A stretch of DNA of 64,000 bases from an uncultured Ruminococcus sp. (GTDB lineage Bacteria > Bacillota > Clostridia > Lachnospirales > Lachnospiraceae), in NCBI GenBank assembly GCA_900066355.1, contig FMEL01000004.1:114501-178500 (forward strand). Reading direction: 5' to 3'. The translations under genes and the position numbers were made by a program. Within the stretch, counting starts at the first letter, position 1. Every line of letters begins with the position of its first letter. Shown here in pieces: positions 16,243 to 23,631 of the stretch. Below the pieces are notes generated by a model. It was not told the origin of the DNA. It searched no databases and saw only the letters and a program-made list of their open reading frames with translations.

Positions 16243-16935
16243 ATGAAACGAGGAAAGAAATACGTGGAAGCTGCAAAAGCAGTAGACCGCGCAACATTAT
16301 ATGATACCGCTGAGGCTATCAGCCTTGTAAAGAAATCCGCAGTTGCTAAATTTGACGAAACTATCGAAGTTCATATCCGTACAGGCTGCGATGGACGTCA
16401 CGCAGATCAGCAGATCCGTGGTGCAGTAGTTCTGCCTCATGGAACTGGTAAAAAGGTTCGCGTTCTTGTATTTGCAAAAGATGCAAAAGCAGAAGAAGCA
16501 AAAGCAGCTGGCGCTGATTATGTAGGAGCTGAAGACCTCATTCCGAGAATCCAGAATGAAGGATGGCTTGATTTCGACGTTGTTGTTGCTACACCGGATA
16601 TGATGGGTGTTGTTGGACGTCTTGGTCGTGTACTTGGACCAAAAGGTCTCATGCCAAACCCGAAAGCTGGTACTGTAACTATGGACGTTACAAAAGCGGT
16701 TAACGATATCAAAGCAGGTAAGATTGAATACCGTCTTGATAAAACCAATATCATTCATGTTCCAATCGGTAAAGCTTCCTTTACTGAGGAACAGTTAAGC
16801 GACAACTTCCAGACGCTGATTGAGGCTATCGTTAAAGCAAGACCGAGCACTCTGAAAGGACAGTACTTAAGAAGTGTTGTTCTGACTCCTACTATGGGAC
16901 CTGGAGTAAAGGTTAATCCGGCTAAGTTAGCCTAA
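16243..16935 (+). CDS. rplA: 50S ribosomal protein L1
   Basis: 230 residues. Begins MKRGKKYVEAAKAVD; a longer upstream start at 16201 runs through the leader hairpin and is rejected. The conserved GRLGRVLGPKGLMPNPKAGT block is near residues 122-142. L1 forms the ribosomal stalk at the E site and represses its own operon. The operon ends here: rplJ and rplL are not next. Confidence 0.97.
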   Translation: MKRGKKYVEAAKAVDRATLYDTAEAISLVKKSAVAKFDETIEVHIRTGCDGRHADQQIRGAVVLPHGTGKKVRVLVFAKDAKAEEAKAAGADYVGAEDLIPRIQNEGWLDFDVVVATPDMMGVVGRLGRVLGPKGLMPNPKAGTVTMDVTKAVNDIKAGKIEYRLDKTNIIHVPIGKASFTEEQLSDNFQTLIEAIVKARPSTLKGQYLRSVVLTPTMGPGVKVNPAKLA

Positions 16936-16950
16936 ATAAATGTAAATGAA

Positions 16951-16977
16951 GGCACCCTTTTGAGGGTGTCTTTTTTT
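16951..16977 (+). terminator. Terminator of the rplKA operon
   Basis: GGCACCC and GGGTGTC with a 6-base loop, followed by seven T residues. Confidence 0.92.
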
Positions 16978-16992
16978 ATGTTACCGAAGTAG

Positions 16993-17071
16993 TACCCGAG
17001 GGGGAACCGCTCAAGTTGCAATACCCGAGGGGGAACCGCTCACAGTTGCGAAGGCCGCTGTTCCCCCTCGG
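16993..17071 (+). repeat. GC-rich tandem repeat with inverted third copy
   Basis: Two ~28-base direct copies (16993-17020 and 17022-17050) share TACCCGAGGGGGAACCGCTC and end in AGTTGC. A third, inverted piece GCTGTTCCCCCTCGG lies at 17057-17071 and can pair with either copy. It is unlike the AT-rich flanks; function unknown. Confidence 0.75.
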
Positions 17072-17224
17072 ACTCCCCCTTATCGGCCACGCAAAAATCT
17101 TATGTTTAAAATTATCATTTTATCTAAAGAAATAGATGTTTTTTTTACAGAAATTTGTGATAATATGGTAGAATGTTAAGAGAATAAATTTTAATGGAGT
17201 TTTGAAGAATAAAGAAAGGGTGCC

Positions 17225-18250
17225 ATGGAGGATAGGAAACGAAAGCGGACTTCCGGCACTGGGAGCGGACGGAGGTCTGTGAAGGCGAAGTCGAGAAGAC
17301 GCAAAAAACAAAATAGAGGAAGAATGGTTTTCTGTATTGCAGTAGAGCTGATCGTGGTGCTCGTACTTGTACTGGTTGTCGGATGGAATTATGGTATGGG
17401 AACGCAGCTGTTTGGCTGGATCGAGCAGATGCGTAAACCTGTTGTGAAAGAGCTGGATATCAGTGGTATCAACAGTCCGTATGCAGTACTGATGCAGGTA
17501 CGTGGCGGCAGGGTGATCGGTGAGATCAACGGAGAAGAAAAGATGTATCCGGCATCTATGACAAAGATTATGACGACGATCGTTGCAATTGAAAATCTCA
17601 AAGATCTGGACCAGGAGATCACACTGACCAATGAGATGTTTGAAGGTCTGTATGAGCAGGATGCGACACAGGCCGGATTTCAGCCAGGCGAAACTGTCCG
17701 TGCAATCGATCTGCTTTATGGTGTGATGCTTCCTTCCGGAGCAGAATGCTGCATTGCACTTGCGGACACGATTGCCGGTTCTGAAGCGGATTTTGTGACA
17801 TTGATGAACGAAAAAGCGGCAAAACTTGGGATGACCGGTACGAACTTCTGTGATACGACGGGACTGCATGATGCAAATCATTACAGTACCGCAAGGGATA
17901 TTGCAGTGCTTTTGAAATATGCTCTGAAAGATGATACATTCCGTGAGATTATAGAGAGTCCGTATCATTCTACACCGGGAACCAATATTCATCCGGATGG
18001 AATTACTTTCTACAGTACCATGTTTAAGAATCTGTCTGATACGGCAGTTACAGATGGAAAGATCATGGGAGGAAAGACCGGTTATACCGGAGAAGCAGGA
18101 CATTGTCTTGCGAGCTTTGCAGAAATCGACGGTACAGAATATATTCTGGTTACCGGTGGAGCATCAGGAACCGGAATTCCACATATAAATGATGCAGTAA
18201 CAGTTTATAACAGACTTGGTGCAGCGGCACAGGCATTAAATGAGGCGTAA
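17225..18250 (+). CDS. D-alanyl-D-alanine carboxypeptidase (peptidase S11)
   Basis: 341 residues. Very basic N-terminus (residues 1-34) then one membrane helix (about 35-55), so a membrane-anchored extracytoplasmic enzyme. Penicillin-binding motifs: SxxK as ASMTKIMT (~107-114), SGA in place of the classical SGN (MLPSGAECC, ~172) and KTG in GGKTGYTGEAG (~281). It trims the terminal D-Ala of peptidoglycan stems. The usual C-terminal amphipathic anchor of PBP5 is missing, consistent with N-terminal anchoring. Confidence 0.88.
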   Translation: MEDRKRKRTSGTGSGRRSVKAKSRRRKKQNRGRMVFCIAVELIVVLVLVLVVGWNYGMGTQLFGWIEQMRKPVVKELDISGINSPYAVLMQVRGGRVIGEINGEEKMYPASMTKIMTTIVAIENLKDLDQEITLTNEMFEGLYEQDATQAGFQPGETVRAIDLLYGVMLPSGAECCIALADTIAGSEADFVTLMNEKAAKLGMTGTNFCDTTGLHDANHYSTARDIAVLLKYALKDDTFREIIESPYHSTPGTNIHPDGITFYSTMFKNLSDTAVTDGKIMGGKTGYTGEAGHCLASFAEIDGTEYILVTGGASGTGIPHINDAVTVYNRLGAAAQALNEA

Positions 18251-18251
18251 T

Positions 18252-18824
18252 ATGGAAGTAAAAAAACTACTTGAAGTGCTGACAACCGCCGAACATCTGA
18301 AAGACGTGCCAAGGCACTGTTATACTTCAGGAGGAAGGCGTGAGAGTGTTGCGGAACATTCATGGCGACTGACATTGATGGCATACTGGGTGAGTGATGA
18401 ATTTCCGGAGGCAGATCTTGAGAAGCTTCTGAAAATGTGCCTGATTCATGATCTTGGTGAAGCCTTTACCGGGGATGTGCCGACTTTCGAAAAAACGGAG
18501 AAAGACGAAGAAAAAGAAGCACATCTTCTGACAGAATGGGTTGCAAAGTTTCCATCCCCATTTCGGGAGGAAATGCAGGCATTATACAGTGAAATGGAAG
18601 AGAGACAGACGTTGGAAGCTCGTATTTATAAAGCGCTTGATAATCTGGAGGCTTTAATCCAGCACAATGAGTCTGATATTGATACATGGATTCCACTGGA
18701 ATATGACCTGCAGATGACGTATGGAAATGACAAAGTTGAATTTTCAAAATATCTTACAGCACTTCGGGATGAAGTACGTAATGAAAGTAAGCGTAAGATT
18801 GCGCGAAAAGGAAATATGAAATAG
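18252..18824 (+). CDS. HD domain hydrolase (YfbR/HDDC2-like)
   Basis: About 190 residues with a metal-dependent HD domain: ESVAEHSWRLTLMAYWV, CLIHDLGEAFTGDVPTF and a downstream DNLEALIQHNESD. This pattern matches the HD_3/YfbR group of 5'-deoxynucleotidases. GAGG six bases upstream supports ATG 18252; an ATG at 18240 overlaps the previous gene. Likely co-transcribed with the carboxypeptidase gene. Confidence 0.8.
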   Translation: MEVKKLLEVLTTAEHLKDVPRHCYTSGGRRESVAEHSWRLTLMAYWVSDEFPEADLEKLLKMCLIHDLGEAFTGDVPTFEKTEKDEEKEAHLLTEWVAKFPSPFREEMQALYSEMEERQTLEARIYKALDNLEALIQHNESDIDTWIPLEYDLQMTYGNDKVEFSKYLTALRDEVRNESKRKIARKGNMK

Positions 18825-18868
18825 AAGTTAAGACTTCAGGAATATGATATTAACTCAGGGATGGAAAA

Positions 18869-19678
18869 ATGAGAGAAATGAAACGTTTTTTAACTGTTTG
18901 CCTGTGTGTAATGTTGGTTACAACACTGATGATACCGGAAACTGCTTTTGCGTCACGAACCGCTGCATCGTCATCGCGAAAAAGTGCAGAAGCAGTTGTC
19001 AGAACAGGCTGGTATACACAGAAAAATGGAAAAAAGAAATATTATCGTGATGGTCAATATGTGACCGGGCAGCAGAAAATCGGAAAATATGTTTATATGT
19101 TCAGCAAATATGGAAACATGATAAAAAGAGACATTACGATTAATAAAATCAAGTATTATATCGAATCAAATGGACATGTATCAGGATGGAAAAAAGGTGG
19201 CAAATATTATACAGCCATGGGAAAACGTATGAATAGTACGAAGGCTGTGGAATTTCGGGCATACCAGAATGCACGAAAAGTTGTAGCACAGAATACAAGA
19301 AAAAGCATGTCAAAAAGTCAAAAACTTGAAACTTGTTTTCATTGGGTGATGAAGAGATACTATCGTACATGGAGACGATTCAGTCAAGGTGGAAAAGCAT
19401 GGTATGCCGTGAATGCGAATGATCATTTTGAACGTGGGTGTGGTGATTGTATTGCAGATGCCTCTGCATTTGCATATCTTGCAAAAGCACTTGGATACAA
19501 AAATGTATATGTATGTACAGATGGTTACAGAAATGATGAAAACTCTCATGGATGGGCGGAAATTAACGGCCGTGTTTATGACCCGCTTTTTGCAGAAGCC
19601 AAAAGCTACAGCCGAAATTACGGAGTAAGATATGGGGTTTACCCATTGTCTCCGGTGATGCGTGTGAAGATTGCCTGA
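18869..19678 (+). CDS. Secreted transglutaminase-like protein A
   Basis: 269 residues with a signal peptide (to AFA, about residue 27). Residues ~45-110 hold aromatic GW/YY repeats (GWYTQKNGKKKYYRDGQ, YYIESNGHVSGWKKGGKYY) resembling cell-wall-binding modules. The C-terminal half has a transglutaminase-like catalytic triad: Cys194 in GCGDCIADASAFAYLAKALGY, His227 in SHGWAEINGRVYD and Asp238. Such domains act as cysteine peptidases or crosslinking enzymes. The next gene is a divergent tandem copy. Confidence 0.75.
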   Translation: MREMKRFLTVCLCVMLVTTLMIPETAFASRTAASSSRKSAEAVVRTGWYTQKNGKKKYYRDGQYVTGQQKIGKYVYMFSKYGNMIKRDITINKIKYYIESNGHVSGWKKGGKYYTAMGKRMNSTKAVEFRAYQNARKVVAQNTRKSMSKSQKLETCFHWVMKRYYRTWRRFSQGGKAWYAVNANDHFERGCGDCIADASAFAYLAKALGYKNVYVCTDGYRNDENSHGWAEINGRVYDPLFAEAKSYSRNYGVRYGVYPLSPVMRVKIA

Positions 19679-19707
19679 GATATAAATTGAGGGGATAAGA
19701 TATAAAA

Positions 19708-20523
19708 ATGAAAAGATGTAAAAAAATATTTATTGTGTTGATGTGTGCACTGCTGATTGCTGTTCCGGTCACGACAGAAAGTGCAAGTGCTGCTGTGGCA
19801 ACAAATAGAACTGCAAAAGCGAAAATATCCGGCTGGGTTACGGTACAGAATGGTCAGAAAAAGTACTATAAAAAAGGACAGTATCTTAAAGGTTGCAAAA
19901 AAATAGAAAATAATTATTATTATTTCGGGCCGAAAGGTGTTATGAAGACACAGGATATAACTTCTCATGGTGTCACGTATTTTATAGAAAGAAACGGGCA
20001 TGTTCTGGGACGCAGAAAAGGTTCCCGATATATGGCTCCTGACGGAAGAAAGCTCAATAAAAAACAGACAGCAGAGCTGCGGGCATATCAGAATGCACGA
20101 AAAGTTGTAGCCCGGATTACAACCAGTGACATGACGGATTCAGAAAAACTACAGAGATGTTTTGTATGGATGCAGTCGAATGGATTTGCCACTCAGGGAA
20201 GGCTCAGTTCCGGTGGAAAATTCTGGTATGCGTTCAATGCAAATCAACTTTTTATGCGAAGAAGAGGAAATTGTATTCCGTATGCATGTGCGATGGCCTA
20301 TATGGCAAAGGTAATAGGTTATAAAGAGGTCTACATCTGTTCCAGGGGAACGAAACAGCAGAGTTTTCATACATGGACAGAAATAAACGGAGTGGTTTAT
20401 GATTCTTACTTTGCAAACAGACGTGATGCAGATAAGTATTACGGTATAAAATATGATGACTTTGAGTATGGGGTTGTTTTCAGACAAAAGCTTCCGGAAA
20501 AATATTCCTGGCTATCGAAATGA
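19708..20523 (+). CDS. Secreted transglutaminase-like protein B (tandem paralogue)
   Basis: 271 residues, same architecture as the gene 30 bases upstream: signal peptide (ending near ESASA), GW/YY-type repeats (GWVTVQNGQKKYYKKGQYL) and a transglutaminase-like core with Cys189 (GNCIPYACAMAYMAKVIGY), His221 (FHTWTEINGVVYD) and Asp232. The block RAYQNARKVVA is identical in both, while most of the rest has diverged, so the duplication is old. The first Cys of CGDC is replaced by Gly-Asn here. Confidence 0.75.
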   Translation: MKRCKKIFIVLMCALLIAVPVTTESASAAVATNRTAKAKISGWVTVQNGQKKYYKKGQYLKGCKKIENNYYYFGPKGVMKTQDITSHGVTYFIERNGHVLGRRKGSRYMAPDGRKLNKKQTAELRAYQNARKVVARITTSDMTDSEKLQRCFVWMQSNGFATQGRLSSGGKFWYAFNANQLFMRRRGNCIPYACAMAYMAKVIGYKEVYICSRGTKQQSFHTWTEINGVVYDSYFANRRDADKYYGIKYDDFEYGVVFRQKLPEKYSWLSK

Positions 20524-20542
20524 GAATAGGACAGAAAATGTA

Positions 20543-20577
20543 AAAGCTATGGCAAAAACCATGGCTTTTATTTTTTA
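20543..20577 (+). terminator. Terminator after the transglutaminase-like pair
   Basis: AAAGCTATGG pairs with CCATGGCTTT (one G-U pair) and is followed by TATTTTTTAT. Confidence 0.82.
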
Positions 20578-20633
20578 TGTAATAGGAAATTACTCCGTAA
20601 TGTTCCTATTACATAAAAACGCTCCGCGAGGAT
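20578..20633. repeat. Dispersed palindromic repeat, copy 1
   Basis: AATAGGAA..TTCCTATT encloses an inner TTAC/GTAA stem and is followed by ACGCTCCGCGAGGAT. A copy about 80 percent identical over 56 bases lies at 37274-37329. Both copies follow directly after a terminator T tract. Confidence 0.75.
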
Positions 20634-20637
20634 GCGA

Positions 20638-20752
20638 CCAGATGCATGAGGAACATGTCTGCTGAAGCAGACTGCATCTGGCGCGCAAAGCGTAACAAGT
20701 CCCTCAAAGATTGAGGGATTCAGGGAGTTTGAAGCGGACTTGTCCGCTTTGT
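20638..20752. repeat. Cluster of nested hairpins
   Basis: CCAGATGCA/TGCATCTGG encloses GTCTGCT/AGCAGAC; then CCCTCAA/TTGAGGG and AAGCGGAC/GTCCGCTT follow. It fills the gap between convergent genes and may end minus-strand transcription of the XRE gene, but it has no clear T tract. Confidence 0.6.
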
Positions 20753-20818
20753 TACATTCGATCACAAATGAGAAAATTAGTCAATAAAATAGTTGACAAC
20801 TTATATCTCGATAGGTAT

Positions 20819-21244
20819 TCAAAACAGTGTTTCTTCGTTTTTATCAAAAAGTTTGTCGTTAATTTCGAAGAGACTAAGTCCATGTAATAATCCATAATAT
20901 ATGATAGCATCACGCTTTAATTTTGGATAAAGCTGAGCCATTCCACAGAGCTTTAACAGTTCCTGTGTTTCCTCAACACTTGCCCCCAGCCCATAACACA
21001 GACACAGAAGACGGTTTCTGGAAGGATTTCGGCGGCCTGCAAAAATCTGGTGCAGGTAAATCTCACTCATACCGGATTGTTTGGCGAGAGTGGCTTTGGA
21101 AATATACTTTTTTTCAAACAGATGATTTAATAATTCAGATACACTTTTATTTACAAATTGTTCCTGATTTTGTGACAGGAACTGCTCTAAGTCCGGTGAA
21201 TCCATAAGTTCTTGTTGTAAACCATCTGTGTTTTTTTTCTCCAT
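20819..21244 (-). CDS. XRE-family (helix-turn-helix) regulator
   Basis: 141 residues. The helix-turn-helix is at KATLAKQSGMSEIYLHQIFAGRRNPSRNRLL (about 52-82), flanked by an acidic N-terminal ~40 residues and a C-terminal helical tail. It is divergent from a protein kinase gene and separated from it by palindromic operator-like DNA, so it likely controls that pair and itself. Target genes are inferred only from position. Confidence 0.8.
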   Translation of the reverse strand: MEKKNTDGLQQELMDSPDLEQFLSQNQEQFVNKSVSELLNHLFEKKYISKATLAKQSGMSEIYLHQIFAGRRNPSRNRLLCLCYGLGASVEETQELLKLCGMAQLYPKLKRDAIIYYGLLHGLSLFEINDKLFDKNEETLF

Positions 21245-21271
21245 ATTTCCCGCCTTTACAATAATTATTTT

Positions 21272-21299
21272 AATACATTTCTGTATTTTGAAAAATACA
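21272..21299. promoter_or_regulatory. Overlapping inverted repeats in the XRE/kinase divergent promoter
   Basis: AATACA tttc TGTATT overlaps TGTATTTT ga AAAATACA, 28-55 bases upstream of the XRE start. This is a plausible operator for the adjacent XRE protein. Confidence 0.5.
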
Positions 21300-21441
21300 T
21301 GTCAAAATAGGTTGTAGTATATATACTTGCTGAATAAATGTTAATAAGTTATAATATTCTAAATAGTGCATTCAAATAAGAATATACTATAAATGGTTCT
21401 GAAAAACAATATGCAGGCCGCATAGTGATAGGAATGAGAAT

Positions 21442-22146
21442 ATGGATATTTATGACAGTCTTTTTGAGGCGGTTCGTAGCGAATATGATACGCTCACGCT
21501 GATCAAAAAAAGCGAACGGGGCGAAGTCTCACTTATACGACACAGAGACAGCGGCACTCGTTATATTTTCAGGTATTTTTACGGAAGCAGCGAAGTATAC
21601 CGGAAGCTTCTTTCCGTTTCGTGTCCGAATCTGCCAAAGATCATGGAAGTCGGGGAAAAAGATGGCAGGACAGTGCTTCTGGAAGAGTATGTGCAGGGTG
21701 ATACGCTCAGTGAAATTTTGCAGGGAGGACTTGTGTCAACTGCGCAGGCAAAAAAGATATGCCGTCAGTTGTGTTCAGCATTATGGGTGCTTCATTCTAT
21801 GGGCGTGGTGCATCGGGATGTAAAACCGGATAATGTTATGATACGTGGCAAAGAAGCTGTGCTGATTGATTTTGACGCATCCAGAATATACAAAAACGCA
21901 AATCAGGAAGATACGCAGATTCTGGGGACGACCGGATTTGCAGCACCGGAGCAGTATGGGCTTTCCCAGTCAGACGGACGTGCGGATATTTATGCTCTCG
22001 GTGTCTTACTGAATATTATGCTGACCGGAGAGCATCCATCAAGAAAGCTTGCCGCTGGCAGGATGGGCAGAATCGTTCAGCGGTGTACGATGGTGAATCC
22101 GGAAAAAAGATACAGAAATATCCTTCATTTAATGGAGGCATTATAA
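21442..22146 (+). CDS. Atypical serine/threonine protein kinase
   Basis: 234 residues, a kinase domain only, with no membrane anchor. The catalytic loop HRDVKPDN (from residue 124) and APEQYG are intact, but the metal-binding DFG reads DFD (from 143), and the usual VAIK lysine region reads YIFRYF with no lysine. It may be a weak kinase or a pseudokinase. It is the first gene of a pair with a zinc-ribbon membrane protein 17 bases downstream, and divergent from an XRE regulator. Confidence 0.8.
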   Translation: MDIYDSLFEAVRSEYDTLTLIKKSERGEVSLIRHRDSGTRYIFRYFYGSSEVYRKLLSVSCPNLPKIMEVGEKDGRTVLLEEYVQGDTLSEILQGGLVSTAQAKKICRQLCSALWVLHSMGVVHRDVKPDNVMIRGKEAVLIDFDASRIYKNANQEDTQILGTTGFAAPEQYGLSQSDGRADIYALGVLLNIMLTGEHPSRKLAAGRMGRIVQRCTMVNPEKRYRNILHLMEAL

Positions 22147-22163
22147 AAGATAAGGGGGAAATG

Positions 22164-23411
22164 ATGGGTAAAAAATGTGTACAATGCGGACATACACTTC
22201 CGGATGATGCGTCATTCTGTCCGCACTGTACTGCGGTGCAGACAGAGAAGCAGGAAATAAAAACACCAAGACGATGGAAGAGGACAGCTTTGACAGTTCT
22301 TGGAATAGCAATCCTCATAGCAATCATCGGGATGGCAATTTCCATGTACCACAGACCGAAAGTATATGAAGGTGGTGCAAAGATTGACTATGTGGACAAG
22401 GATAAAACGTATAAAGTTCTGCTGACTTTTTCAGAGGGAGACGGCGTGACCGGGCATGCTCAGGGAGAACGTACAGATACTTTGTCTGAAGGCATGGACA
22501 GTGTGCTTCCGTGTCAGCTGTATGTTCTGGATCAGGACACGGGAAAACTGGCATGGGAAGAGTTTTCAAAAGAAGTGGAATCCTGTAAAGTCGATACAAA
22601 GCCGACAGACGGATCACGGAAAATGGAATATATAGAGCCGATGTATAATGAAAGCTTTCCTAATGCAGCGTACACCTCAGATATTTATTTTACATCTGAC
22701 AGTGGTACAAATGACATTGCATGGATGTTAAAAATGAAAAACGGTGATACAATTTCCTTAAGCACGCGTCTTACGATTGAAAAACTGCCTGCAGTAACTT
22801 ATCGTGCGGAGGATACGCCGATGGAAACCACGGAAGAACTTCAGGAACTTCTGGATTCTATTAATGAAGAGGTATCTTCTGACACACCGGTATATCTGTA
22901 CCTTCCAGCGGTGACATATGACGGAGATATCACTTTCGGTGATCACACCTGGGGAATTCATGGAAGCAGCAGCGGAGATGCGATAACTACCTTTACCGGA
23001 ACAGTCAGTATGAAAGGACTCAACGGAAATTATGCCGATATATCAGGAATCCGTTTTGAAGGAAGTTCCGGAACCGGACTGGATGCATATTGTTTGGCAA
23101 GTGCTTCAGAGTGTAGTTTTGAAGGCTGGGATATAGCGGCTTATGCACATACCGGAGGCTGGGTGAATGCGACGGACAGTACTTTCACAGATAATAAAAT
23201 TGGACTGAAGTTCGATACCACTATGTCGTATGGCAGTTCGCCGAATTATTTGAATAATACATTTACCGGAAACGGAACGGCTGTCTGCATTGATAATCTG
23301 CCGGGTAATGAAGTGATTGATTTTGCCGGAAGCATATTCTCGGGAAATGACACAGATATTGAAAATAAGGCAGATCATACGATCGATACAGCGAAGGCGA
23401 CATTTGAATAA
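22164..23411 (+). CDS. Zinc-ribbon, membrane-anchored beta-helix protein
   Basis: About 415 residues. An N-terminal zinc ribbon (CVQCGHTLPDDASFCPHC) is followed by a basic stretch, one membrane helix (TVLGIAILIAIIGMAISMY, ~40-58) and a large extracytoplasmic part. The C-terminal ~170 residues (GDITFGDHTWGIHGSSSGD ... DNKIGLKFDTTMSYG) look like a right-handed parallel beta-helix of the pectate-lyase/NosD kind. AAGGGGG five bases upstream supports ATG 22164 (22161 also possible). It pairs with the kinase gene; the cytoplasmic ribbon could be its contact. Confidence 0.72.
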   Translation: MGKKCVQCGHTLPDDASFCPHCTAVQTEKQEIKTPRRWKRTALTVLGIAILIAIIGMAISMYHRPKVYEGGAKIDYVDKDKTYKVLLTFSEGDGVTGHAQGERTDTLSEGMDSVLPCQLYVLDQDTGKLAWEEFSKEVESCKVDTKPTDGSRKMEYIEPMYNESFPNAAYTSDIYFTSDSGTNDIAWMLKMKNGDTISLSTRLTIEKLPAVTYRAEDTPMETTEELQELLDSINEEVSSDTPVYLYLPAVTYDGDITFGDHTWGIHGSSSGDAITTFTGTVSMKGLNGNYADISGIRFEGSSGTGLDAYCLASASECSFEGWDIAAYAHTGGWVNATDSTFTDNKIGLKFDTTMSYGSSPNYLNNTFTGNGTAVCIDNLPGNEVIDFAGSIFSGNDTDIENKADHTIDTAKATFE

Positions 23412-23426
23412 ACGAATAAGCAGCGC

Positions 23427-23462
23427 AAGGCTTCTGCAATATATTTTGCAGGAGCCTTTTTG
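23427..23462 (+). terminator. Terminator of the kinase/zinc-ribbon operon
   Basis: AAGGCTTCTGCAA pairs with TTGCAGGAGCCTT, followed by TTTT. Confidence 0.88.
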
Positions 23463-23631
23463 CATCATAGGGAGTTGTTTCGTTTTATTCCGGGAAATAT
23501 GCGCGAAAGTTCTGAAAAAACTATTCAAAATCATATGCTGTGAGATAATTGGTTCTCATTTGAACTTATGCTAAAATCATATCTATATGTCTTATATGGG
23601 TCGTATAGAAAAAAAGGAACGGGGGATTTAC

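Noticed and set aside
17120..18103. Long minus-strand frame opposite the D,D-carboxypeptidase
   Set aside because: Antisense shadow; the carboxypeptidase on the plus strand has all its catalytic motifs.
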